A stretch of DNA of 6,884 bases from Chloroflexia bacterium. Lineage in GTDB: Bacteria; Chloroflexota; Chloroflexia; Thermobaculales; Thermobaculaceae. The position numbers were made by a program, and so were the translations under genes. The stretch lies in NCBI GenBank assembly GCA_013695265.1, contig JACDAU010000243.1, positions 1 through 6,884 of the forward strand, given 5' to 3'. The notes under the pieces were generated by a model that saw only the letters and a program-made list of their open reading frames with translations, searched no databases and was not told the DNA's origin. This document shows, piece after piece, positions 1-5,617 of the stretch (its first letter is position 1; each line of letters opens with the position of its first letter).

Positions 1-488
1 GTCCCCTGATACGCCCCGCAGTACGGCCGCTGCGATGGCTCGGGCATCTGGAAGAAGACGAGCTGTACCACGCGCGCGCCACGCCGCAACCGGAGGCCGT
101 GTGGGTTATGCACAACCAGCAATCCCTCCCCCTTGCCGCGAAAACCGGAGTCCCACAGCGCGCTTGGCGCGGACGCTCCCATCCGCAGGAGACTGGACCG
201 TGGCCGAGCGATCGCGAACCGGTCAAGCGGCACGTGGACGGTCTCCGTGAACCGGATCTTGTACGCACCGGGCGCGAGATCAAGCCAACCGTCCGCGTCG
301 AAGTCAAGGGGTTCCGTCGGCGGCAGCTCGCGCTCCGCATTATCGAACGCGAGCGCGCCCGCACCGAGGAAGCGCGCGACTGAGGCAACGGTCAGCTCCA
401 CCCCGTTGCTCTGCGTCTGCGCTTCCAGGTCGGGCGCGTCCTCAATGAACGCAGCCCCAGTGTTCTCCCGATGCGACTCTGGTGTCAC
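1..488 (-). CDS. dut: dUTP diphosphatase-like protein of the dUTPase/dCTP deaminase family (3' end off the window)
   Basis: Reading the minus strand from GTG at 488-486 gives 162 residues open to the left edge. The family fold is a trimeric beta-jelly-roll enzyme that hydrolyses dUTP to dUMP and pyrophosphate (or deaminates dCTP), keeping uracil out of DNA. Visible motifs: SNGVELTV near residue 27, APGAYKIRF near 72, PRSSLLRMG (96-104, phosphate-binding RSS motif), LWDSGFRG (111-118, with the Asp where dUTPases hold the catalytic water), NPHGLRLRRGARVVQLVF (128-145) and Y-C-G-A-YQG (156-162). The order and wording match the archaeal-type dUTPases related to dCTP deaminase better than the trimeric Dut of E. 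coli; this is from memory of the family. The start is supported by AGGGAGGG at 496-503, 7 nt upstream; the ATG at 520 reads into a stop within five codons. It lies 110 nt downstream of accA. dUTPase versus dCTP deaminase or a bifunctional enzyme cannot be settled without the C-terminus. Confidence 0.88.
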   Translation of the reverse strand, partial: MTPESHRENTGAAFIEDAPDLEAQTQSNGVELTVASVARFLGAGALAFDNAERELPPTEPLDFDADGWLDLAPGAYKIRFTETVHVPLDRFAIARPRSSLLRMGASAPSALWDSGFRGKGEGLLVVHNPHGLRLRRGARVVQLVFFQMPEPSQRPYCGAYQG

Positions 489-518
489 GCCCCGTCCCTC
501 CCTCGCTATCGTGCTTCC

Positions 519-540
519 ATCGTACTCGACGCGTGTCGAG
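519..540 (-). promoter_or_regulatory. possible dut promoter with a palindrome in the spacer
   Basis: On the minus strand TACGAT (519-524) is a fair -10 hexamer about 30 nt upstream of the dut GTG. Directly upstream of it lies a perfect inverted repeat, CTCGAC-gcgt-GTCGAG (525-540), where a repressor could sit between -35 and -10. No good -35 hexamer is visible. The same palindrome could instead be a hairpin behind accA; it lacks a T tract, so it is not a standard terminator. Confidence 0.3.
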
Positions 541-562
541 GTTGCCGCCGGGAGAGGCAGCC
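540..562. repeat. imperfect inverted repeat between accA and dut
   Basis: GGTTGCC (540-546) and GGCAGCC (556-562) can pair as a 7-bp stem with one G-U pair and a 9-nt loop. It sits 37 nt downstream of the accA stop and abuts the palindrome at 525-540. There is no run of T after it on the minus strand, so it may act as an mRNA 3'-end or processing structure rather than an intrinsic terminator. It could also be chance in GC-rich DNA. Confidence 0.35.
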
Positions 563-598
563 TGGTTGTTTGCGGGAATAGCTGAGGGTGCGGACGGC

Positions 599-1483
599 TT
601 ACGCCTCGGTGATGTCGGGATAGGCTTCGGTCAACTGTGGACGGTCCTCGTGCCAGGCACCGATGCGACGATACTTTTCGGCGCGCGCGGTAAGGAGACG
701 ACCCTCGTCGTAGCCACGGTCGGTCTGATAGTCCGCGTCAAGCTCCTGCAGTGACTCTCGGATGCAGGAGCCCACGCTCCGGATCGCCGTTTCTGCATCG
801 GCGTGGGCGCCGTCCGGTGGCTCGGCAATGATGCGGTCCACGATGCCGAAGCCGAGCAAGTCCGTTGCGGTGATCTTCATCTTCTCCGCGGCCTCCGGCG
901 CCTTCGTGGCGTCGTGCCACAGGATCGTCGCGCTCGCCTCGGGGGACGCCACCGAGTAGACAGCGTTCTCCATCATCAGGATGCGATCACCGGTACTGAT
1001 CGCGAGCGCGCCGCCGCTGCCCCCCTCGCCGATGACGATGACCACGACCGGTACGGGCAGGTTCGCGAGGGCGTACAGAGACCCGGCAATAGCCACCGCC
1101 TGGCCGCGCTCCTCCGACTGCATACCGGGATCTGCCCCCGGAGTGTCCACAAAGCAGATCATCGGAAGCACAAACTTCTCCGCAGCCTCCATCATCCGGA
1201 CCGCCTTGCGGTACGCCTCTGGCCGGGGCATGCCGAAGTTGCGGGCGAGGTTCTCTCGGGTATCGCTCCCGCGCTGGTGACCGAGCACCACGACCGACCG
1301 GCCCTCGAAGGAGCCAATGCCGGTCACGAGCGCCTTGTCATCGCCGTGCGCCCGGTCTCCGTGCAACTCGACCCATCGCTCGATCAGGCCGCCGATGTAA
1401 TCGAGCGTCTTGGGACGGGCGGGATTGCGCGCGAACTGTACCCTCTCCCAAGCGGTTCGGCGCTCAGGAGGCAACGCGGACAT
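599..1483 (-). CDS. accA: acetyl-CoA carboxylase carboxyltransferase subunit alpha
   Basis: AccA pairs with AccD to form the cytoplasmic carboxyltransferase that moves the carboxyl group from carboxybiotin to acetyl-CoA, giving malonyl-CoA for fatty acid synthesis. The protein (294 aa from ATG 1483) opens with the AccA signature WERVQFARNPARPKTLDYI (about 12-30), then GHQRGSDTREN (68-78), FVDTPGADPGMQSEERGQ (111-128) and the glycine-rich GEGGSGGALA (152-161) that forms the oxyanion hole in this crotonase-fold family. It is shorter than E. coli AccA (319 aa) because the N-terminal helical extension is nearly absent. The motif usually read as DTPGAYPG has Asp in place of Tyr. A GTG at 1489 would add two residues; neither start has a well-spaced ribosome site, which suits coupling to accD, whose 3' end it overlaps. 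Identity is certain; only the exact start is open. Confidence 0.96.
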   Translation of the reverse strand: MSALPPERRTAWERVQFARNPARPKTLDYIGGLIERWVELHGDRAHGDDKALVTGIGSFEGRSVVVLGHQRGSDTRENLARNFGMPRPEAYRKAVRMMEAAEKFVLPMICFVDTPGADPGMQSEERGQAVAIAGSLYALANLPVPVVVIVIGEGGSGGALAISTGDRILMMENAVYSVASPEASATILWHDATKAPEAAEKMKITATDLLGFGIVDRIIAEPPDGAHADAETAIRSVGSCIRESLQELDADYQTDRGYDEGRLLTARAEKYRRIGAWHEDRPQLTEAYPDITEA

Positions 1484-2336
1484 TCCCACAGAGCAGTTGC
1501 ACGAGGTTGCTGATCACGGGCCGAAGTTCGCGACGCGGGGTGACCATGTCGACCATCCCGTGTTGCAGGCAAAACTCGGCGGTCTGAAACCCCTGCGGGA
1601 GCTTCTGCCGCGTCGTCTGCTCGATGACCCGCGGGCCAGCAAAGCCGATTAACGCACCTGGCTCGGCGACGATCACGTCCGCGTTCGTCGCGTAGCTCGC
1701 GGTGACGCCACCCGTGCACGGGTCGGTCAGCAGGGAGATGTGCGGCAGGCGCTCGCGGCCGAGTTGGGCGAATGCCGCAGTGGTCTTCGCCATCTGCATC
1801 AGCGAGTACATTCCCTCGTGCATGCGCGCGCCGCCCGACGCCGAGACGGTGAGGACGGGCAGCCGACGCTCGCGCGCTAGATCCACGGCGCGCACGAGCT
1901 TCTCCCCGTACACCGATCCCATGCTGCCACCCATGAAGCGGAAGTCGGTCACCGCGATGACGATCGGACAACCATTCAGCCGGGCGGTGCCGACCACCAT
2001 TGCCTCGCTGAGCTTCGCCTTCTTTCGCGCCTGATCAAGCTTCTCCTGGTACGACTCGGTCGCGCTCACAAAATCAAGCGGATCAGCCGGGCGCAGGCCC
2101 GCCTCGTGCTCCTCGAAACTGGCCTCGTCCGTGAGTTGCGCGAGCCGCTGTGGCGCTCGGAGACGGAAGTGATGCGCACAGCGGGCACACACCCAGTCGT
2201 TTACCTCGAGTTCCCGCTGATAGAGGAGTTCGCCGCATCCCGGACACTTCGTCCACAGATCGTCGGGGATCTCGCGATTGTTCTCACCGGCAGCCTGGAA
2301 GCTGGGCGGATGATGTCGGCGAAACCAGTCCTTCAA
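1464..2336 (-). CDS. accD: acetyl-CoA carboxylase carboxyltransferase subunit beta
   Basis: AccD is the zinc-binding beta subunit of the acetyl-CoA carboxylase carboxyltransferase. The 290-residue product has an N-terminal zinc ribbon with Cys31-x2-Cys34 and Cys50-x2-Cys53, followed by the crotonase-fold core: FRFMGGSMGSVYGEK (132-146), SASGGARMHEG (165-175), DPCTGGVTASYA (205-216) and GFAGPRVIEQT (231-241). Length and motif order are normal for the family (E. coli AccD is about 304 aa). The start is a TTG at 2336-2334. It is favoured because GAGGTG (2341-2346) lies 4 nt upstream and the first residues, MKDWFRR, match typical AccD N-termini (from memory). An extended -10 promoter at 2376-2384 would give a leader of about 33 nt. 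The stop lies inside accA, so the two subunits are probably made in matched amounts from one mRNA. Confidence 0.97.
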   Translation of the reverse strand: MKDWFRRHHPPSFQAAGENNREIPDDLWTKCPGCGELLYQRELEVNDWVCARCAHHFRLRAPQRLAQLTDEASFEEHEAGLRPADPLDFVSATESYQEKLDQARKKAKLSEAMVVGTARLNGCPIVIAVTDFRFMGGSMGSVYGEKLVRAVDLARERRLPVLTVSASGGARMHEGMYSLMQMAKTTAAFAQLGRERLPHISLLTDPCTGGVTASYATNADVIVAEPGALIGFAGPRVIEQTTRQKLPQGFQTAEFCLQHGMVDMVTPRRELRPVISNLVQLLCGNVRVAS

Positions 2337-2375
2337 GCAGCACCTCGAATCAAGACGTTGGGCATAACAGTCGGC

Positions 2376-2384
2376 ATTATACCA
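2376..2384 (-). promoter_or_regulatory. extended -10 promoter for accD-accA
   Basis: The minus strand reads TGGTATAAT: a perfect TATAAT (2376-2381) preceded by TG one base upstream, the extended -10 form recognised by the housekeeping sigma factor with little need for a -35. A poor -35-like TTCAAC lies 15 nt upstream. Transcription would start near 2369, about 33 nt before the accD TTG, with the GAGGTG ribosome site in between. Confidence 0.72.
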
Positions 2385-2423
2385 CTCCAGGCCGAGGTTG
2401 AATCGCGTGGCGTCCGATCTGTA

Positions 2424-2481
2424 CCCGGTTATGGGACCCTCGTCCCTGCAAGTGCAACCGGGGGTCCGGGCCGGGGGTTGC
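2424..2481. repeat. overlapping, mutually exclusive inverted repeats between the methyltransferase gene and accD
   Basis: CCCGGTT (2424-2430) pairs with AACCGGG (2456-2462), enclosing a second stem GGGAC/GTCCC (2433-2437 with 2442-2446, 4-nt loop). The segment 2454-2459 (GCAACC) can instead pair with GGTTGC (2476-2481). Because both use 2456-2459, only one can form at a time. The block lies 20 nt after the methyltransferase stop and upstream of the accD promoter, so on the minus strand it would be transcribed as the 3' end of the methyltransferase mRNA. A terminator or processing structure is plausible; no T tract follows, and attenuation is speculation. Confidence 0.5.
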
Positions 2482-2501
2482 GTAGATCCTCGTTGTATGT
2501 T

Positions 2502-3281
2502 CTACGGCACGCCCCACACCACGCTTGCAACGGTCTGCAGATCGAGCATGCCCGCGCTGCTCCACGGCTCGACGAGCTCCCTGAGCTGGTGGTCGAAGGC
2601 GGCAACGTCGGCACTGGGCATACGGCGCCGAGACAAGCTCGACCGAGAGTGAAAGGACGCGACGTAGTCCTCGACGGACTGCTGTGTGCTGACGGGCGCG
2701 GTCTCGTGCTTCCCCGCCACTAGAAACAGACCCCGTTGCTCCAACTCGGTGATCAGGTCGAACGGCTGGTAGTTTCGCATCGTCGAGTAGTGCCTGATCA
2801 GTTGCATCAAATCCTCCTGCCAGGGCGGGTCCGGCTCGTCCCGGTGAACGATGGCCACCAGGCCGCGCGGGGTGAGGATCTCCCGGAAGCGGGGAAATAC
2901 GACCTCCCAATCCATCCAGTGCATGCTGTCACCCGCCGTGATCAGGGAGTACGGCGGCCAGAGTTCAGCGGTCTCGACTGACAACACGATCCATCGCAGG
3001 TGCGGATGGTTGCCGCCCGGCATTGTCCGCCCCTTCTTCACCATCGCCTCGGAGATGTCGACTGCGTCGACGCGGTTCGCACGGCCGGCGAGAGGGCGCG
3101 CCAGTTCGCCGGTGCCGGCGCCGACATCGAGTACCGAGAGCGGCTCGCCCGTGGTCAAGCCGGTCAGAATACCGAAGACCTCGCGCGGGTATGGCAAGCG
3201 CAGGTGGTACAGGTCGACCACACCCTGCTCCCGGAAGGCAGCCGCGTTCTCCGCCGTCAGGTGCGCCGGTCTCGCTGTCAT
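2502..3281 (-). CDS. class I SAM-dependent methyltransferase
   Basis: The 259-residue product carries a Rossmann-fold methyltransferase domain: motif I VLDVGAGTGELARPLA (50-65) binding S-adenosylmethionine, VDAVDIS (71-77) ending in the acidic residue that contacts the ribose region, AGDSMHWMDW (116-125) and FREILTPRGLVAIVHRDEP (132-150). The layout resembles the Methyltransf_11/25 families, including trans-aconitate methyltransferase-like proteins, which share an AGxSxHW stretch. The substrate cannot be told from sequence; the C-terminal third (about 160-259) has no motif I recognise. The ATG at 3281 is chosen over an upstream in-frame start at 3314 because GGGAGGTGAT, close to the ideal ribosome site, lies about 8 nt before it. 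It stands alone between the tmRNA terminator and the accD promoter; I found no convincing promoter for it. Confidence 0.9.
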   Translation of the reverse strand: MTARPAHLTAENAAAFREQGVVDLYHLRLPYPREVFGILTGLTTGEPLSVLDVGAGTGELARPLAGRANRVDAVDISEAMVKKGRTMPGGNHPHLRWIVLSVETAELWPPYSLITAGDSMHWMDWEVVFPRFREILTPRGLVAIVHRDEPDPPWQEDLMQLIRHYSTMRNYQPFDLITELEQRGLFLVAGKHETAPVSTQQSVEDYVASFHSRSSLSRRRMPSADVAAFDHQLRELVEPWSSAGMLDLQTVASVVWGVP

Positions 3282-3285
3282 CGGT

Positions 3286-3295
3286 ATCACCTCCC
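3286..3295 (-). promoter_or_regulatory. strong ribosome binding site of the methyltransferase gene
   Basis: The minus strand reads GGGAGGTGAT, nearly the full complement of the 16S rRNA 3' end, with about 8 nt between the GGAGG core and ATG 3281. It fixes the start of the methyltransferase gene and suggests efficient translation. It is the best ribosome site in the window. Confidence 0.8.
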
Positions 3296-3430
3296 TGCGT
3301 CGCTGGATACGCAATCCGCTTAAACCCTACGCCATTGCATCCCGTGGGCAGGCTCAGGGCACGCTCGGCGCCGCATCGAAAAATCCCTGGCTCTTGGGTG
3401 TGCCGGTCGAGAACAGCGCCCCCCGCCCTG

Positions 3431-3454
3431 TCATCCTGAGCGCAGTGAAGGATT
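3431..3454. repeat. REP-like extragenic palindrome (TCATCCTGAGCG... type)
   Basis: The stretch contains ATCCT (3433-3437) and AGGAT (3449-3453) as inverted arms around GAGCGCAGTGA. A very similar sequence, with the wording TCATCCTGAGCG...GAAGGAT, is one I recall as a frequent intergenic repeat in many high-GC environmental genomes. It lies in the 228-nt gap between the tmRNA and methyltransferase genes. Only one copy is present in this window, so dispersed-repeat status is from memory. The rest of the gap (3282-3430) shows no gene. Confidence 0.5.
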
Positions 3455-3480
3455 TCAACCGCTCCACTCCGAGCCGGGCA

Positions 3481-3507
3481 GCAAGAAGGGGAGCGTTACC
3501 GCTCCCC
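3481..3507 (-). terminator. intrinsic terminator behind ssrA
   Basis: On the minus strand an 8-bp perfect stem GGGGAGCG / CGCTCCCC (3488-3507) with a GTAA loop begins 2 nt after the encoded CCA of the tmRNA and is followed by CTTCTTGC. The stem is strong and well placed; the T-rich tail is short and interrupted, so termination may be incomplete. Confidence 0.75.
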
Positions 3508-3509
3508 GT

Positions 3510-3867
3510 TGGTGGAGATGGGGGGATTCGAACCCCCGTCCAGAAGCTTCGGACCGAAACATCCTACAGGCATATCTGGCTTTCAGTTCTCACTGCACGG
3601 CACCCAACCAGCGGGGGTCCACGCAGCCAGCCGGCTTAGTCTTAGGTGGTCGCGCCCCGGCGGGCACTAACACAGCACTCCGGTATTTCAACGCTCGCAC
3701 CAGTCCCACCGGAGAAGGGACCAGGCGAACGTAGCTGGGCTAGGTTAAACTAGGCAGCTAGAGCGTAGTTGTTGTTGCCAGTTATGGCTGTTCCCCTTTT
3801 TAACGAGGACGAGGCACCTCGGCCTGCAGTTTCGTACCCTACACCCCTGTCGAATCCAGTCATCCCC
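3510..3867 (-). ncRNA. ssrA: tmRNA (transfer-messenger RNA), tag GNNNYALAA
   Basis: tmRNA acts with SmpB to rescue ribosomes stalled on broken mRNA and adds a degradation tag to the unfinished protein. The 358-nt RNA begins GGGGATGACTGGATTCGACA and ends with the T arm GGGGGTTCGAATCCCCC, then CATCTCC, discriminator A and an encoded CCA at 3512-3510. The acceptor stem GGGGATG/CATCTCC pairs over 7 positions (one G-U). The tag reading frame runs from GGC at 3779 to the TAG stop ending at 3750: after the Ala carried by tmRNA itself, the tag is GNNNYALAA, with the LAA end recognised by ClpXP-type proteases. Upstream of the resume codon is TAACT, keeping the A four bases before it that is usual (TAGTC in E. 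coli). It starts 18 nt after the smpB stop, so it is probably cut from a joint transcript or has a promoter inside smpB. A terminator hairpin follows the CCA. Confidence 0.96.
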
Positions 3868-3885
3868 AAGGCTGTACGATGCCGC

Positions 3886-4347
3886 CTAGCGCAGACGCTC
3901 TTTGAGAGCACGCTCAATCTCTCGCTGCGCTTCGCGGTCGGCGGTGGCTGCCCGCTTGTCGTAATTACGCTTACCACGAGCGATCGCCAACTCTATCTTA
4001 GCACGGCCCTGTTTGAAGTACAAGCGCAGGGGGACCAGCGCGAGACCCTTTGCCTGCACCGTGCCAACCAGGCCCGCGATCTCCCTGCGATGCAGCAGCA
4101 ACTTGCGCGGACGCAGCGGATCATGGTTGAAGTATTGCCCGCTCTCCTCGTACGGGGCGATATGGCAATTGTGCAGCCATACCTCGCCTCGCTCGATCTG
4201 AGCGTAGCTGTCGCGCAGGTTTATCTTCCCACGGCGAACCGACTTGATCTCCGTTCCGGTAAGTGCGACGCCCGCTTCGAGGGTGTCCTCGATAAAGTAG
4301 TCGTGCAGCGCTTTGCGGTTTGTCGTGACCGCGCGCTCATTGTCCAT
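3886..4347 (-). CDS. smpB: SsrA-binding protein SmpB
   Basis: SmpB is the small RNA-binding protein that holds the tRNA-like end of tmRNA and takes the place of the codon-anticodon stem in the stalled ribosome. The 153-residue product has the full family pattern: NRKALHDYFIEDTLEAGVAL (10-29), TGTEIKSVRRGKINLRDSYA (30-49), a central NHDPLRPRKLLLH (74-86) and KGLALVPLRLYFKQGRAKIELAIARGKRNYDKR (99-131), then the basic C-terminal tail that becomes helical in the mRNA channel. Length is typical (about 150-160 aa). The ATG at 4347 is chosen because AGGCGG lies just upstream and because the promoter at 4377-4385 would start transcription near 4370; an in-frame GTG at 4392 would lie upstream of that start. 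The gene ends 18 nt before ssrA, the classic pairing of partner genes. Confidence 0.97.
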   Translation of the reverse strand: MDNERAVTTNRKALHDYFIEDTLEAGVALTGTEIKSVRRGKINLRDSYAQIERGEVWLHNCHIAPYEESGQYFNHDPLRPRKLLLHRREIAGLVGTVQAKGLALVPLRLYFKQGRAKIELAIARGKRNYDKRAATADREAQREIERALKERLR

Positions 4348-4376
4348 TAATCCGCCTCGCTTATATCCATCGGCGA

Positions 4377-4385
4377 ATTGTACCA
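4377..4385 (-). promoter_or_regulatory. extended -10 promoter for smpB-ssrA
   Basis: The minus strand reads TGGTACAAT, an extended -10 element of the same form as the one before accD, with TACAAT differing from consensus at one base. No clear -35 is seen. The transcript would start near 4370, giving a leader of about 22 nt to ATG 4347 with AGGCGG inside it. Confidence 0.65.
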
Positions 4386-4510
4386 GAGCCACGCGGGCGC
4401 GGAGAAAACGGGGGCGGGACGCCGAGTGGTCCTCCCGAACGGGGTGGCGGCTGCGTCGTCGTCACGGAAATCGTACCTGGGCGTGTCGACATTCCGATAG
4501 ACTGAAGCCT

Positions 4511-4561
4511 ATGAACCGAAGGGACAGGGACTTCCTCCGATCGGAGATGATCCGCACATGA
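4511..4561 (+). CDS. possible 16-residue leader peptide overlapping the phosphotransferase start
   Basis: ATG at 4511 opens a short frame, MNRRDRDFLRSEMIRT, whose TGA (4559-4561) overlaps the ATG of the next gene in the arrangement ATGA, which often couples translation. It has no strong ribosome site and a high Arg/Asp content not typical of a conserved peptide. It may be chance; an alternative is that this is simply untranslated leader. Confidence 0.25.
   Translation: MNRRDRDFLRSEMIRT
4535..4546. promoter_or_regulatory. 12-bp perfect palindrome over the phosphotransferase ribosome site
   Basis: CTCCGATCGGAG is a perfect palindrome whose right half supplies the GGAG (4543-4546) that is the only ribosome-site candidate before ATG 4558, 11 nt away. 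With no loop it is better suited to binding a dimeric protein on DNA than to folding as RNA. It lies in the 210-nt divergent region between smpB and the phosphotransferase gene; no convincing plus-strand promoter was found there. Confidence 0.4.
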
Positions 4562-5613
4562 ACAGTATTGACGGGCTGAGCGTCACCATCGGCGACCTCT
4601 CGCCCGACGGCAAACATATGTGGGGCAGCGGCGGCGCGTGGGAGCCGTTGTGGCTGCTGCCGGACCAGGTTATCGACGCCGTACGCGCGCGCTTCGGGCA
4701 TACCGTCACCACGCCGCGATTTTTGGGGGAAGGGTTACTGAACCAGTCGTGGCGCATCGACTCACCCGACGAGTCGTTCGTCCTCCGGGTGAGCAGGCCG
4801 GAGCGGCGGCGGGAGCAGGTAGTGTACGAACACGCACTCATCCGAGCGCTATACGAGCCCGTCGCCGCGGTTGTCGCTCCACTTCCCGGTCACGATGGAG
4901 AGACCGTTCAACGGTGGCGGAGAAGGATCCTCTCACTTTTCCCCTACATCGAGGGCACGCTCGGCACGGCGGTCGAGGCTGACATTCGAAGTCAGCAGGC
5001 CGCGAAGACACTTGCGCAGGTCCATCGGGTCAGCGTCAATCTTGGGTTCGGCCAGCGGCACGGGTGGCGTTCGGTCGACGAGCACCCGCGATTAACGTGG
5101 CCGACGGTCCGATCAGTGTTGGAGCGCGACCTGAGCGGCGGCGGCGATCTCGCCGAGCTATTCGCCGTCTTCGACCGTGAGGTGTCCAGCCTCGACGCGT
5201 GGCTCGACGACCTGCACCGCTCCGGTCGGCAACTGCTGCGCGCTCCGGTCCACGGGGATTTCAACCCACGCAACCTGATCTTCCAACGCAACAACCTCGG
5301 GGCGGTGATCGACTGGGACGATTGTCGTATCGAACCGATCGCCTGGGAGGTCGCCCAGGTCGCCTTCGGCGCGCCGGACACCGACCCAACATCTTTCTTT
5401 CGGAGCTACCTCGACGCCGGTGGAGCGCTGACGCCGGGCGACTTCGCGCACTTGGGCAGATTCGCGCGCATGGGAGCGCTCTCGGAGGTCCAGTGGACCA
5501 CGCACGGCGGTCGGGCCGAGCACGCAAGTCCGCGCGCGGTTGATACGCTGCGCGAGGTAGCGGCAAACCTTGCGTGGCTCAGAGAGCGCGAGGGCGACTT
5601 GGAGAAGCCATAA
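4558..5613 (+). CDS. APH-family phosphotransferase (aminoglycoside/homoserine/choline kinase-like)
   Basis: The 351-residue product has the protein-kinase-like fold of the aminoglycoside phosphotransferase family, which transfers the ATP gamma-phosphate to a small-molecule hydroxyl. The N-terminal lobe has a nucleotide loop GEGLLNQSWRI (58-68) and FVLRVSR (74-80), where Arg replaces the common Lys-bearing strand. The C-terminal lobe has the catalytic VHGDFNPRNLIF (231-242; Asp234 catalytic, Asn239 metal ligand) and AVIDWDDC (249-256; Asp252 metal-binding). WEVAQVAFGAP (263-273) follows, as is usual. The substrate is not predictable; similar proteins are variously called homoserine kinase type II, macrolide or aminoglycoside kinases, and nothing nearby points to resistance. 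An N-terminal extension of about 30 residues precedes the usual domain start, so ATG 4618 is an alternative, but it has no ribosome site. The gene stands alone, divergent from smpB and convergent with the gene to its right. Confidence 0.88.
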   Translation: MNSIDGLSVTIGDLSPDGKHMWGSGGAWEPLWLLPDQVIDAVRARFGHTVTTPRFLGEGLLNQSWRIDSPDESFVLRVSRPERRREQVVYEHALIRALYEPVAAVVAPLPGHDGETVQRWRRRILSLFPYIEGTLGTAVEADIRSQQAAKTLAQVHRVSVNLGFGQRHGWRSVDEHPRLTWPTVRSVLERDLSGGGDLAELFAVFDREVSSLDAWLDDLHRSGRQLLRAPVHGDFNPRNLIFQRNNLGAVIDWDDCRIEPIAWEVAQVAFGAPDTDPTSFFRSYLDAGGALTPGDFAHLGRFARMGALSEVQWTTHGGRAEHASPRAVDTLREVAANLAWLREREGDLEKP

Positions 5614-5617
5614 TACA

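Noticed and set aside
35..585. Three overlapping plus-strand frames (35-250, 99-383, 133-585)
   Set aside because: Arg/Pro/Ser-rich, no motifs, and opposite the clear dUTPase reading frame on the minus strand.
803..1513. 236-codon plus-strand frame opposite accA
   Set aside because: Antisense shadow of accA in GC-rich DNA; no recognisable domain.
1384..1971. 195-codon minus-strand frame within accD/accA
   Set aside because: Same strand but a different frame from accD; sequence is low in hydrophobic order and rich in Arg/His/Ala.
2106..2723. 205-codon plus-strand frame across accD start, intergenic region and methyltransferase end
   Set aside because: Crosses two real genes on the opposite strand and a promoter; no motif.
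3515..3545. tRNA-like T arm and CCA end that could suggest a tRNA gene
   Set aside because: No anticodon arm follows within tRNA length; the matching 5' half lies about 330 nt away, which identifies tmRNA.
2851..3639. 262-codon plus-strand frame
   Set aside because: Runs through the methyltransferase gene, REP-like repeat and into the tmRNA; cannot be a real protein gene.
3750..3977. 75-residue minus-strand frame ending in GNNNYALAA
   Set aside because: Its end is the tmRNA tag; the upstream part is tmRNA 5' region and an off-frame of smpB, not a protein gene.
3769..4350. 193-codon plus-strand frame opposite smpB
   Set aside because: Antisense shadow of smpB.
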